From positions 186,001-250,000 of the forward strand of contig OAPG01000011.1 of the NCBI GenBank assembly GCA_900208305.1: DNA of 64,000 nucleotides. The letters run 5' to 3'. The notes beneath the pieces are model-generated. The model saw nothing but the letters and a program-made list of their open reading frames with translations, was not told the origin of the DNA and made no database searches. This document shows, piece by piece, positions 21,344 through 32,403 of the stretch (the first letter of the stretch is position 1; each line of letters starts with the position of its first letter). Origin of the DNA: Melanopsichium pennsylvanicum (taxonomy: Eukaryota; Basidiomycota; Ustilaginomycetes; Ustilaginales). Made by a program: the position numbers and the translations under genes.

Positions 21344-21643
21344 TGGCTCTGCAGCTGCAAATCTGGAGAAAAACAGCGCGTGTTGGTTGAATCTTACGCG
21401 CATCACGTGATAAACAGCAGGCTTCGAGTGGAGGCAGAAAATATGAACATGTTAAATCATGTCTTCTTAGAAACCTGCACAGACCGAGTCGAGGGATTCG
21501 TTGAATGTAAGCCCATCTCTGAAATTGCACCTGCTTCCTTCTTCCTACCATACAATCCAATCTTATCCCTAGGCAGCGCTTAAACAGCCTCACTACGAGG
21601 GCATAGAAACCGTTTGAAGCACTTTCGGAGCACCTTGGCAACA

Positions 21644-22570
21644 ATGTCCAAAGCCGCCGGTTCTTCTTCAGCACCCCCGATCGAGCGTCTCTCGCTTGGT
21701 TCATCCTCCAGTCCTTCCACCTCCCGTCCATCTCACGCATTACCCAGCTTATCCGTTTCTTCCGCCTCCGCAGGCTCCGATAGTGCACACCCTGCATCAT
21801 CAGCCTCCTTCATCACAACCGAAGTGCTGGACCTAGCCAACCCGACTCCACACTATGTCGACGCACAAGCGCTGCACATCCTAGCCACAGAAATGGTCTC
21901 TACCCTCATACACAGCTCTCGCTTTGTGTCTCGCAGACAATGCATCGCGAAAGAGCAGCTTATACTTGCTGGTGTCACGCTACCGCCACTCTCCACTCGA
22001 CCATCGTCTACTACCACTTTTACACCAAACCCTGGCTCAGCATCCTCAATTTCTGCAAATAGCCAAGTCGTCACTTCCACAGCCGGCCCCGATCTCGCAA
22101 CAGAGACACTCACGCAGATCGAACTGGCGCTCACAGCCCGTCTGGAGGATATCGGTTACCACGTCGGGTATCATCTTACCCAAACGCTCGCTCGTGATAG
22201 AGCGATTTTCACAGATACACTCGACGTGCTCAAATTTATCTGCAAGGAAGTGTGGACAGCGGTGTGGGGTAAGCAAGTCGACAATCTCCGCACGAATCAC
22301 AGAGGAGTGTATGTGTTGCATGATAATAACTTCCAACCGCTGAGGTATGCTTCGACAAACCAAGGCGCTCAAGTCACGGCCAAAGAGGCAAGGGTGTTTC
22401 TCAGCTACCCGGTAGGGATTGTCAAGGGAGCTCTGGCACAGTTGGACGTGACAAGCGCTGTGGTTGCAGAGACGAATCAGGTGCCAGGTTGCGTGTTCCA
22501 TGTCAAGACACAGAGAGCGGCTGGATCGGCGACGGCGCCGACAAACGTTACGCCGGCTGCATCAGGCTGA
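21644..22570 (+). CDS. TRS33: TRAPP complex subunit Trs33/TRAPPC6
   Basis: This encodes a 308-residue homologue of Trs33 (TRAPPC6), a core subunit of the TRAPP complexes, which act as exchange factors for Ypt1/Rab1 and tether vesicles at the Golgi. The conserved Bet3-like half begins near residue 165: RLEDIGYHVGYHLTQTL, then DTLDVLKFICKEVWTAVWGK and QVDNLRTNHRGVYVLHDNNF. The last is almost identical to the human TRAPPC6 signature. Further upstream, DAQALHILATEMVSTLI is the first helix. A Ser/Ala-rich N-terminal 55 residues and an inserted Thr/Ser-rich loop make it longer than the usual 160-270 residues. The ATG at 21644 (ACAATGT) is the first in frame. The gene is uninterrupted. Its stop codon lies only 192 bp from that of the convergent PDCD5 gene. 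Confidence 0.93.
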   Translation: MSKAAGSSSAPPIERLSLGSSSSPSTSRPSHALPSLSVSSASAGSDSAHPASSASFITTEVLDLANPTPHYVDAQALHILATEMVSTLIHSSRFVSRRQCIAKEQLILAGVTLPPLSTRPSSTTTFTPNPGSASSISANSQVVTSTAGPDLATETLTQIELALTARLEDIGYHVGYHLTQTLARDRAIFTDTLDVLKFICKEVWTAVWGKQVDNLRTNHRGVYVLHDNNFQPLRYASTNQGAQVTAKEARVFLSYPVGIVKGALAQLDVTSAVVAETNQVPGCVFHVKTQRAAGSATAPTNVTPAASG

Positions 22571-22762
22571 TCCAAGGTCCTACAGATGATACCCCCTGCT
22601 CCTCTTTGCAGTTGAACAGTAGACTTGGGCGAGATTCTTCTTGCAACATTCGGAATGGCGGATCCAGCTTGCATGCGCAACATTTGCTCGACCATTCTTG
22701 TCAACATTACACTCGTAGCGTTCATCCGTGTGAAAAAAAAAGTCCCTGTGCTAATTTGCGTT

Positions 22763-23533
22763 CTACAAGTCAAAGTCGCTATCTTCATCATCCTGAACCG
22801 TCTTCTTCCTTGTGAACTGCATGATCAAAACAAAAGACAAAGCGATTCGGTCAATTCCAGCATGCACTGATGCCATGGTTGTTGATCTGAACCGCGATTG
22901 TGTGACCAACTTACAGTAATCTTTCCCGCGCCTTGTTCGGCATTTGCTTGATCCACCTGATCCAACAATCCGATCAGTTGATCTTCGGTGATTCTGCCTC
23001 GAATCTGGCCCGATTGAGCCATGCGGATCAAGAGGTCGGTGATTTGTCTCGCTTTTGCGGGTTTGACCAGGCCGATTCTTGAAACTATTGTGATCGTGTT
23101 GCCGAATCATTCACATTTAATGAGATGCATACGCTGTCAGCTTTCTTTCCAATAACATTAAACCGATTTGTAACGGAAGGGAGAGACGGATAAAGTAGAG
23201 GTACCTACGACGTTCCCTTGCCTCGGCGTCGAGAATGCGACTGAGCATCTGACGTTTCATCTCTTCTTGTTGTGCGGCTTGGTCTTCCTGATTCTTTCCA
23301 CCTTGACCTCCTGCCGCTCCATCCGGTGCTCCACCAAAGCCTGGAGATCCGTATCAAAGTTGACCGTCAGTACAAATGCAAAATTGAAGCAAAGTCGTTC
23401 GTCTGGTTTGGAGAAAGGATGGTCACTCACCACCAGCGCCAGCACCACTGGGACCAGAACCAGCAGCACCTCCACCACTCTTGAGTTGAGCCATACGGGC
23501 TGCTCGAATAGCTTGCAATTCGTCGTTCTCCAT
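22763..23533 (-). CDS. PDCD5: PDCD5/TFAR19-family protein (four exons)
   Basis: Exons 23431-23533, 23209-23340, 22915-23084 and 22763-22816 join to 459 nt and encode 152 residues. The family, conserved from archaea to animals, binds nucleic acid or the chaperonin CCT; its fungal role is not well defined. The N-terminus MENDELQAIRAARMAQLK, the helical core QQEEMKRQMLSRILDAEARE, RLSRIGLVKPAKARQI, then QIRGRITEDQLIGLL, and the acidic tail TRKKTVQDDEDSDFDL all match in order. Splice sites were chosen for frame and for this match. For intron 2 the pair GTC|GTAGGT and AATAG|TTTC restores the family's RLS sequence, better than the alternative GTACCT donor. The Gly/Ala-rich insertion after residue 18 is a local elaboration. 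Intron lengths are 90, 124 and 98 nt. Confidence 0.93.
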
Positions 23534-26500
23534 CGTATGCTGAGTGATGGATCGAGTGTTGTGTTTGTGTATGTGTGTGGTATGGTGTCGAAACAGCTGC
23601 AAAATAATGGTAGAGAAGCCCTCAAATTTGGGGTTCTGGCTCTCATGCCAATTGTTGCGCCAGCCCCCGAATTCCGAAATAAAATTGGTTCCTGTGTTCT
23701 CCACACCTTTACCGTATTTATTTGGCTTCTGCACGAATCAAGTTGTTCGTGAGCGCATGAGACCATCACCACCTGACTACTGTCGTTCGGGTGGACAATG
23801 CTGCAATCTTAGACCGGAACTGAGGCTGATGGAATCACTTATAGTATGGCTATAGAAGGCATAATCCCTCAATTGAGAGGCCGTTCAAGAAGACAAACGA
23901 TTCAGTGAATGTGCTGTCTTCGGCATGTCCTTCCATCGATGCTCTCTTCCTCTTCTTAGCTTTCATGACGTTCGGAACCGCATCCGATCTCACTGGGCGT
24001 CGTCGAGCTCGTTACTGTAATAGTTTTTTTTTTCGTGCTCCACCAGTCATTCCCTTGTGCTTTTGACGTCGAAAGTACGTACATAAATCTACTGTATGTC
24101 TCAGTTGCGCTTGTTGGCCCGAACTAATTTGAGCTGCTCAAGCCTGGCACGTATTGAGAGGTTTGCACTGAAATTCTCATCGCTGGGCATTCATGTGTTT
24201 GTGCAGCATGGTCCTGTAATCCCATTTCGGCCACTTGGAGCAGTCACAAAGGCAAGAAAAGGAGGTTCCTCTGCCACCTTTCGGGCCGCTGCAAGCGCTC
24301 AAAGCATTATGACTGCATCTTGATCGCAGATTCATGGCAGCACGAGGAAAGTGACTTGGTAAAGATGATTCCTCAGAAGATTGTCTGGCTCCATCATATC
24401 ACTACACGCAAGCACCTGAGACAGTGACAAAGGCGACAGAATCTCACGACGCAATCAAGGAGGCCGATATGTTTGTCCATGCCGCGCTGCGAAAATCGCA
24501 CACATGTGACAACTCGCTCGATCGGTTCCTTGACAATCTCTTACATTCGCCGATTTGCTTTTCAATGCTGCTGTAGCAACACCTGCAATCCGAGCAATCG
24601 TTTATAGCAATGAGGTGGTAACAATGAAAACCAATGCAGATGGTTCCTGCGCACTGCCGATGCAGGTTTCCGAGTACAGTGATTTTTACCGTAAGTCACA
24701 ATACGTAGTCGGCGTTCGAGCGCGATTGGTCATTAGTGAGCTGGATCTTTTTGCTCATTATAGAGCTTGATTCTATTATTGCTCGTTGTTGAGCTTGATC
24801 TTGTCGGTGTAATTGACAGTTACACGGCTTGGCATCCAGTGCCAAATCGCAGTGGTGGTATGTAGCAAAGGAACTCCGTCTTGACTGGTTCAGCTCGAAA
24901 GAAGTCACAGACCTCGGAAAGGCCGGACCGGAAAGGAAATGCTGAAGAGCCTCCCTGCCGATCGCCGCGCTATCACACTTCTCGTTCTCGCTGCAAAAGC
25001 ATTGAAGAAGCTCAGTCGCCGCATAACGGAAAGCGTGCTGTCTTAGAAGGAACATACACGATATAGGTAGAGAATCGGAACCTTCCCGATCGGGCTATGA
25101 AACCAACTTCTCTTTAGGGGCTGCAGTTGTGCATGTAGTGATTTTTATTTATTTATTTTTTTTTCCCCAAAAGCCGCACACGTCTTCAGCCTTCAACTGA
25201 GACATCTCGATCCATAAAAGATTGAAAATGGTGCAGCGTGGGCCGTTTTGTGTGAAACAAGAAACAAACTTGTGCTACATTCTTCACAGTACGGCGAATT
25301 CTCAGCATACCGACCAATAAAACTAGAGCCTGCAACTTTCGGCTCTGCTCCGTTTTTCTTGTCGCTTAACTTTGGTTGTTCGCAGCTCCCTGAGAGAAAG
25401 ATGCTGGGTCAGTAACGAGCGTGAGATGGTGTAAATGAACCGAATTTTGCCAATCTCATGACAGCGTCGAGAAGGGGCTAACTTAAGAAGTGAGATTGGA
25501 GCATGCAAGGGGGGCGCATAAGCTTCCGAAGTCGAAGAAAAGCCCCAAGTAGTCAAAATGGCTCTATGTGATTGAGGAATCTCTGCAGTGTCTGATGCCC
25601 TGCCACATGACTTTTTATTTTAAATCTTGAATCGAATTATTAAAATCTCAGTAAAAGGGCGAGACTGTTTCCAGAGCCATCTGCAAGTCCCAACTAATAA
25701 AGTTTTCAAGGGTCAAGAGATCTCATGCAAATGGCGAGGCAAACCTCGCTTCCTGTCATGAATAAAAGGAGTACAAAGCCTGACTCAATCTCTCACATCG
25801 GCGATAACCGAGATCGATCGAGAGAGAAGACGACGGTTTTTCTCGAATGTGCTGTGCAGGCACTTCTTCTCTGGAAAACTTGAGAATTGTGCTGCTCCCT
25901 TGGTCTTTCTTTGGGAGACCGTCCAAGAAGCAAAAACAAGCAGGGATTGGGACAGAGTGAGATTTCATCCCTAACCACCACAATGAAAGGGGAACAAAGC
26001 GGAAGTGAAGATACTGTAAATTTACATCGCACCGTAGAGAACGAGTTAGGGGGTCGAGCGTACATGTACATGCACAACGCTTCACCGCTTTAGACAAGAA
26101 ACACGACGCAGGTAAGCGACGCTACACGAACAGTACGCTGAGCTCTGACTGGTATTGTCATGCTTCTGTTCCACGCTTTGCTGTCTGGTGATCATCTCTC
26201 GGTGAGAATTTGGTCACGCTCCAAGCAAGCCCAACCTTGAGTGAGCTTTTTCTTCAGACGAGCCGAATATGAAATGATTTCATTTCCCACCTGTGATTAC
26301 ACACAGAATCTTCTGACAGATGCTCTTGCTTCTCGCCGAATGAGAACAATACAAGAGCGAAGAATGAAGGACGATCTGTCCAAGTCATGGAAGCGAGGGC
26401 CATGCTAGGGCCAAGTGCGCGAGATGAGTATGTTAATCAGAACGCCTTACTGTACTCCACGTCTCTCTTTCTCTCCCACGCAACCCGAATCATGGTCTCT

Positions 26501-27660
26501 GGGTCTAGGCAAGACCCTTGCTCCTTCCGACCTCAATTTCAGTTCTCCGCCAAGTTGTGTGCGTGTGAGAATTCGACGGTGGGGATGTACTGCTTAGCTG
26601 ACTTGAAGTGGCCTTTCAATCTGATCACGCAGCCGTCCCGTCTAAGCTGGCACCCATCCTTGGCGAGTTCTCAAAGCTGCATGTCAGCGCGTGCTGGTGA
26701 ACGAAATTATGCATCTTCTCAGTGTTGCGAGGTTCTTGCATCTCGCACCAAAAAAATCAAAAAAAAAGGATTTCTCGGCTTTCTGCCCCAAGCTGCCGGT
26801 GATTCCAACACTAAGACTCTGCATTACAGTATGTATGCCGCTTTGACCTGCAACAGAAGTGGTTAGGCGGTTGCGAAATTCCCCTCGCCTTGGTGTGGCT
26901 CGTCTGGCTCACTTTTCATGCTTCCTTACCACATCCTGGCTTGACTAGATGAGTTACTCAACTGTAGGCGAGGGCAACTGTCAAAACGTAAACGCTCCAA
27001 CTCCTACTCCTTTGTCATCGGCCCATCTGAGGGTGGGGGTCCCTGTCTGTGCTGCGCTTTGCTACGCTGTGCTTGCTCAAGCTGCCAAAGTGCAGCTGAT
27101 TGCTTGGTTCCGACCAAATTTGTGACTGTTGTCCTCTCTGTCCTTCCACTCTGTACAACAGCGTCGGTGACAAGTCTCTGCCCACTCTTCTTCCGACTGG
27201 CGCAACCACACTCAACGGCCACCACGCTTAACACAGTCAAGTCGAATCACTCTCCGCACCACGCTCTCCCATCTCCAATCTTGACTTTGCTCCGTCGTTT
27301 GGGCTTTCCCCTCTCTGTCATTCGTCTCGGTCCACATCGTGTTCCTTACCTCCTGCCGCTTGGGTCGTTTCTACCATCTTCATTATCGGCTCAACCTTAA
27401 ACTGCGTTTGCGTCTAGCCTTTTGCGAGGTCGCACGCGCCGAGCTCATATCATCCACCGCCTCATCTTGCAGTTAACAAGCTTCGACCAATGATATGCCT
27501 GCTCGCCGCTCAGCATTTGCTATCGTGAGCCTGCTGCTTTGACGAGCGAGGCTGCACCGGTTCACCTTCTTCCTTATCTACAACACGGTCAAAACGCATT
27601 CCGCTCAACTCTGAGATACCCCTTACCGTCGTCCGCCGATCGAGTAGCCAGCAGAGCTCA
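23534..27660. other. Gene-poor 4.1-kb region
   Basis: No gene is supported between the divergent PDCD5 and 1,580-residue genes. Five TACWGTA heptamers lie here (24013, 24090, 26012, 26448, 26825), and a TACCGTA at 24687-24693. T runs occur near 24023 and 25155. An ATG-initiated frame at 26387-26866 (159 codons) has no recognisable domain. From about 27000 the DNA is pyrimidine-rich, like a long leader, with upstream ATGs such as the one near 27489 that could act as uORFs. Confidence 0.55.
24013..24096. promoter_or_regulatory. Pair of TACTGTA heptamers, 77 bp apart
   Basis: TACTGTA occurs at 24013-24019 and 24090-24096, about 480-560 bp upstream of the PDCD5 start codon. A regulatory role is inferred from recurrence only. 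Confidence 0.35.
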
Positions 27661-30600
27661 ATGATAATGTCGACGTTCGTGCAACCTCATCAATACCAGG
27701 TTCAGTCTCACACGCCATCGGCACGAGCTGGTTCGCCACCGAATCGATACGACACCCACAACAATTCATCCCATGGAGCGTCACACGAACTCCGCGCAGG
27801 ACCAAGCGCTTCTGGGCGCTCTTCCATCACCTCAGCCGCAGGAGCTACCATGCCAGTAGCCATTGCACCCACGTCAGCACTAATTAACATGGCATCGCAA
27901 CCAGCAACGAGCCCAACTCAGCCCAAGGCGTCCCATCTCGGTTCAGAGCTCTTTGATGCTATCGTCCAGGCAGCCGATCCACGCCATCCTGATCACGCAG
28001 CATGGCAAGAGAGATACGGTTCCCTCTCCAACCGCTCTTCGCGAGCTTCCTTCTCCAGCGGTCATAAGCGCGAAAAGCTTGCTTCACCATCACAAGCTGG
28101 CAAACCCAACTCTTGCAAGTCGTTGGACCATTCCGAATTCTCAAACCGCAAGTGGCATACAGCTCGCAAAGCTGGCAACTGGGATTCGGCGTACCTTCAA
28201 TTATACGAAGCTACAGGATCCGATGCTGATGATCCTGGCTATGTCCGCTCAACGCCCGTTCGCGCCTCTTTTGAAGGCTCTGTACGTTCACATTATTCCT
28301 CGTCCATCAGCTCCAGACGTCGGAATCGCCGACTGCGCGACCCCTCTCGTCCAAAGCCTTTGGTTCCTCCCATTCCGCCACCTCGCGTCACCAGCTCGAC
28401 TAATTGGCAATCCACCTTTGGCTCACCTTCGCTTCCCGAGCTGGCAAGCTCAACGCCACGCACAAATGGTCAGCCTTCCTCATCAGGCAATACGAGCGAC
28501 AATCACGATCACACTCAATTTGCAGTGCACACTCAACCGCTTCACGCACCTCCATCGGCGCCACCTTCTTTGCGCATGGTACATCCCTACGCTTCCGCCA
28601 TGACATTCGAAAAAGAGCAAGATCTGCGACCGCTTCAACCCTTGCCTGGCATGACGAACACACTCCAGTCTGGCTTTGAGCTCCACGAGACAGAGAGGCC
28701 TGGCCGTCGACCAGAACACAAATCAAATTCAACCCCGGGTCACTCGAGCCTTGTTGCATCCTCTCTTGCGCAAATGTTGGCTACGTCATCTCCGAGCGTT
28801 GCTTGCGCGTTGCAGGAAGACCAGAGCTTCTTGATTCTTCCTCGACGACCATCAGCGACCAGCCTGGCCACTTCATCGCCAACAGAATCCAAGCCTTCGT
28901 CACAGCAGGAACAGACTGAGCCTTTGCGGAAGTCGACGAGCAAGATACGTCGCCTTCTGGGGTCGGAGGCTCCTGCGCTCGGCGGGCCACCGTTGCCTGA
29001 GAAGCCACAGACATCTTTCCGATCTGTTGAGCCCGAGCCAAGCTCACCGCATGGGAGTCCGCCGGCAGTTCCGCCAAAGCATGTGACTCGCATGGAACGT
29101 CATCGACCATCCGGACCGGTCTCGAAGATGTCGGTGCCAGAATTCCCTTCCCAACACGAAGAAGCCATACGACAGAGTCTCGACGCCTCACGCAAGATCG
29201 ATCTCAACGTCTTTCCCTTGCGTCGCGACGACGAATTCCGTGTCAACGCTAATGAGTTCGAGATGTCGGATGAGTCAGAGGCGGAGGAGGATTCGCGTAT
29301 CGAGCTGGATGGTCGACCGCAGTTCCCGACGACGTCTGCATCATCGAAGCCCAGCAGAGGTCCGGGTGTCGTGCGCCGTAGTTTGGATTCAATCATCTCC
29401 CCTTTTCGCGCTGGGTTGCTCAATAGTGGAGGTGCATCGGGGTTGGGTCGATTGGTAGGTTCGACAAGCAAATCGAACCTGGAAGTCCCTGATCAGGAAC
29501 CCATTGCTGAAGGTCGACGAAGTTTCTCGGACACGCTTCGGAGGCCTTTCCAGCCACGAATGCGAAACGCCACGCTTGGTCGACAGGTGCGACCGCTCAG
29601 TAAGGTCTTGGACAGACCCGAAGACGAAATTGCGGATGTGCCGCATCCTTGCAATGCTCACCACAAGAACGCTCACAGAATGCTCGTCACAGCGCACGCT
29701 GTGGGCTTTCCCGCATCCGTAGGTTCGCACATACGATCACAATTAAGAACGGGCGATGTATCTTCAGAACCTTGGCCAGAGGCAGGAGCGGGTAGCCCAC
29801 AGTCACACTCCCACAGCGGCATCCCGCCGTTCGCGAAAGATGCCACAATCAGTGGCATGTCTGCTTCAACGCGAGCAACAAGGAAGACAAATTTGCGCGG
29901 ACAAGCGTTGCCACATTTAGGTCAAGGCGCTGCTGAGCCATCTTGGGATACCTCAGCGAATGCAGGCTGGCCAAATGCGAGCTTGTCGAGCTCCCGTAGC
30001 CTTGCGAGCACCTTCAGTCGTTCCGCCGGCAATTTTCACGAAAATGGCATTGACTCTCCTTTCGACGCTTTTGCTCGCTCTGCAGCAAACACGATGCAGG
30101 CTCATCCGCAGCAGCCTCCGAAGGGCAAGTTCGGCGGCTTCCTCACCCGAGTCAAGGGCTCCATCACGCCCAAAGGTACACCCAGCACACCCTCCCTAGA
30201 ATTTTCGGCGTTGCACTCTTCGCCCCACCAGATTTCAAATGGGATGACCCTGGCGCCTTCCATATCGTCACCTGGTGGCTCCCGTCCAAATGCCGCTCCA
30301 GCCAAGAAGCCTGCTTTCAGGAACCGCGTCAAGTCGTTCACTTCCCCTCGAGGTGGCAAAGGCAGCAAGGAGAAGTTGGCCAATGTTCCGGCTGTTCCTG
30401 CTATACCCTGTCACCTCGCCAGTCAGCATCGGGATGCAGTCGGATATCAGGAGCACGTGCACACGCGATTGGAAGACTTTTTGACGCAGAGCAACAGCAG
30501 CAGCCCACAGCCGCGTATGTTGGCTTCAACCTTGGCCGACTTTGCCGCTCCAGACCTTGAGTCAACTCGCTCTGTCTGGGAGGAGTCGCCACAAATATCA

Positions 30601-32403
30601 ACTTCCGACACCTTCACATCCACCGAGAAAGCGTCACGTTCCTTTGGAAGACTTCTGCGGCGCAAAAAGACGCAAGAAGATCTTGACGCTGTGATTGACA
30701 GCTTTGTCCCGCTTCCGCCCAAGATGTCCCATCCGGATATTACGGAGGAGGCTGCACCCAGGCCTTCGATGTCTTCTGTTCGAGGCTTTGACGTTGTCGA
30801 GCCCGGTGATTCGTCAGTAAGCGTTGGGCAGACACGCACCACCATCCGCAAGACATTGAGCCCTGCGCTGCTCAGCGACACGCCTCACCTCGGGATTGAG
30901 GCCGGGATGGACGATAGCGAGCTCAGCTCAATCGGTCACAGTGAGGTTTGGACCACTGGTGCCCCACAAAGCGAGGCCAGGGTCGACGCCCTTCCGCATC
31001 GTATGAGTGAAGATGCTGCAGAGGAGCTGAGCGACACAACTGGCGACGAACAGCGATTCAGATCGCCGCTAGGTCGATTCATCCGTGGCAATTCTGCAGT
31101 GGACCGACTTTCGCGCGTGGAAGAAATGAGCGAACGTTTGTCGTACATCGCCGATCCAGTCGACTCGAATCGCTCAACCACTTCGATGCACGCCTCGCCC
31201 AACACACGCTCATTTGGCGAACACAGGTCCGTGCGTAGAAGTGTCAGTGGCAACGTTCGTGGGCAGACTTTGCCGCCAACTTTGGAGCTCGCATCTCCAC
31301 AAGATGCCCGACCGAGGAAAGTCAGCCTCGACATCTTGCGGCCCAATAAGAAGGAGGAGATGCTCAGAGATGCCAGTGCATTTGAGTCGTCAGCATCACT
31401 TGGATCTACCGCCCTCAGTTCAGCTGCGACGACCAAGTTCACATCGAAGACGCCCAAAAGTCCTGCCACGCCTGGTTTTGGCGAGCAATTGACGCCTTCG
31501 TGGCGCAGCACAAGCTTCAGCACGATCCGTACCGGCCGCACTTCATTCTCACAGGACCGAGACCGAGCTCCCGTAGCTAGTCCGATCAGTCCGCCTTTGC
31601 CTACAAATCGTGGTGTTGGGCAGGCCATCAAGAGGATAGGTATCAAGAGCAAAAGTAAAAAGGTGAGCAAAGGTATCGGTCCTTCCGATGTCATTGTCCT
31701 CGATTTCGAAGACGAGGCCTACGAAGATGGGGAAAGCTCAAGGCCTTCTATGTCTGTCGAACCCCGACCTTCGTTCGGCGGAAGCGCCAGGCCGTCGTTC
31801 GGTGGTGGGCCCCGCCCAAGTATCGAAGCTACGGGATGCAGTAGCTTCCTCGCAGCTGAGATGGCGACAAAGCTTCTAGAGGTGGAGGCGAGCAGTCTGA
31901 TTTCTAGCCCCATTGCGCCTTCGTTTGGAAGCACACAGCTCGCCAACATTGAGATGGGAAAAAGCACCACCTCGTTGCACCGCAACGAAGGCGAAATAGC
32001 CGGCCTGGGTATTGGATCGGTACAGTGGTCCGAGGGAATGCCTTTACACAAGACCGAGAGTGTCGACGTGTCTGGTAGCGCCTCCGATGGCACGTTTACG
32101 AGTCAAGGTATCCAAACGCCCGAAAATGGGTCGTTAAGTCATAGCTATTCCAAGATGGATGGAAGCACAGCAGGCGCAATCACCATATTGGCTGGAGAAG
32201 ATGATGGGACTACAATCACGGGAGGACAGATGGTGAATAAGTCGGCGGAGCTGTTGGCGTTTGAGGATATGTTGGGCAAATTTCCTCAGCAACAGAAGAA
32301 TTTGTTGCAGGATATCAGCGCGAGGGTCACGGGAAAGACTCCTATAGCTGGAAAAGAGGATGGTGTCGGGGACAGCGGTGTGTTTCACAGCACTCTTGTC
32401 TAG
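27661..32403 (+). CDS. Large disordered Ser/Pro-rich protein, function unknown
   Basis: An uninterrupted frame of 1,580 codons starts at ATG 27661; a second ATG two codons on (27667) is an equally good start. I recognise no catalytic or binding domain. The protein is rich in Ser, Pro, Thr, Gly and Arg, with many RRSL/RRS-type sites (possible basophilic kinase targets) and SP/TP sites. Visible landmarks are a basic cluster near two thirds of the length with repeated KKPAFRNRVKSFTSPRGG-like sequence, a short array of RPSF/RPSI repeats near residues 1360-1390 (RPSFGGSARPSFGGGPRPS), a basic patch IKRIGIKSKSKKVSKG before it, and a more hydrophobic end (AELLAFEDMLGKFPQQQKN). Codon choice is coding-like throughout, so the gene is real. 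A signalling scaffold or polarity protein would fit, but that is a guess. Confidence 0.8.
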   Translation: MIMSTFVQPHQYQVQSHTPSARAGSPPNRYDTHNNSSHGASHELRAGPSASGRSSITSAAGATMPVAIAPTSALINMASQPATSPTQPKASHLGSELFDAIVQAADPRHPDHAAWQERYGSLSNRSSRASFSSGHKREKLASPSQAGKPNSCKSLDHSEFSNRKWHTARKAGNWDSAYLQLYEATGSDADDPGYVRSTPVRASFEGSVRSHYSSSISSRRRNRRLRDPSRPKPLVPPIPPPRVTSSTNWQSTFGSPSLPELASSTPRTNGQPSSSGNTSDNHDHTQFAVHTQPLHAPPSAPPSLRMVHPYASAMTFEKEQDLRPLQPLPGMTNTLQSGFELHETERPGRRPEHKSNSTPGHSSLVASSLAQMLATSSPSVACALQEDQSFLILPRRPSATSLATSSPTESKPSSQQEQTEPLRKSTSKIRRLLGSEAPALGGPPLPEKPQTSFRSVEPEPSSPHGSPPAVPPKHVTRMERHRPSGPVSKMSVPEFPSQHEEAIRQSLDASRKIDLNVFPLRRDDEFRVNANEFEMSDESEAEEDSRIELDGRPQFPTTSASSKPSRGPGVVRRSLDSIISPFRAGLLNSGGASGLGRLVGSTSKSNLEVPDQEPIAEGRRSFSDTLRRPFQPRMRNATLGRQVRPLSKVLDRPEDEIADVPHPCNAHHKNAHRMLVTAHAVGFPASVGSHIRSQLRTGDVSSEPWPEAGAGSPQSHSHSGIPPFAKDATISGMSASTRATRKTNLRGQALPHLGQGAAEPSWDTSANAGWPNASLSSSRSLASTFSRSAGNFHENGIDSPFDAFARSAANTMQAHPQQPPKGKFGGFLTRVKGSITPKGTPSTPSLEFSALHSSPHQISNGMTLAPSISSPGGSRPNAAPAKKPAFRNRVKSFTSPRGGKGSKEKLANVPAVPAIPCHLASQHRDAVGYQEHVHTRLEDFLTQSNSSSPQPRMLASTLADFAAPDLESTRSVWEESPQISTSDTFTSTEKASRSFGRLLRRKKTQEDLDAVIDSFVPLPPKMSHPDITEEAAPRPSMSSVRGFDVVEPGDSSVSVGQTRTTIRKTLSPALLSDTPHLGIEAGMDDSELSSIGHSEVWTTGAPQSEARVDALPHRMSEDAAEELSDTTGDEQRFRSPLGRFIRGNSAVDRLSRVEEMSERLSYIADPVDSNRSTTSMHASPNTRSFGEHRSVRRSVSGNVRGQTLPPTLELASPQDARPRKVSLDILRPNKKEEMLRDASAFESSASLGSTALSSAATTKFTSKTPKSPATPGFGEQLTPSWRSTSFSTIRTGRTSFSQDRDRAPVASPISPPLPTNRGVGQAIKRIGIKSKSKKVSKGIGPSDVIVLDFEDEAYEDGESSRPSMSVEPRPSFGGSARPSFGGGPRPSIEATGCSSFLAAEMATKLLEVEASSLISSPIAPSFGSTQLANIEMGKSTTSLHRNEGEIAGLGIGSVQWSEGMPLHKTESVDVSGSASDGTFTSQGIQTPENGSLSHSYSKMDGSTAGAITILAGEDDGTTITGGQMVNKSAELLAFEDMLGKFPQQQKNLLQDISARVTGKTPIAGKEDGVGDSGVFHSTLV

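Larger units (their letters stand above)
20329..21643. other. Divergent region with tandem repeats
   Basis: This lies between the Whi5-like and TRS33 starts. It contains a hexanucleotide array (21049-21096), an imperfect CACACA/GCACAC continuation to about 21132, and an AG tract (21311-21343). No gene is supported; the long open frames here come from the repeats. Confidence 0.6.

Noticed and set aside
20967..21800. 277-codon minus frame across the ACACAG array
   Set aside because: Its openness comes from the repeat; it overlaps the TRS33 start antisense.
26387..26866. ATG-initiated 159-codon frame in the gene-poor region
   Set aside because: No domain, no codon bias, and composition like the surrounding DNA. 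It could be an orphan gene, but I cannot support it.
30936..31694. 252-codon minus-strand frame inside the 1,580-residue gene
   Set aside because: Shadow frame without a start context or family similarity.
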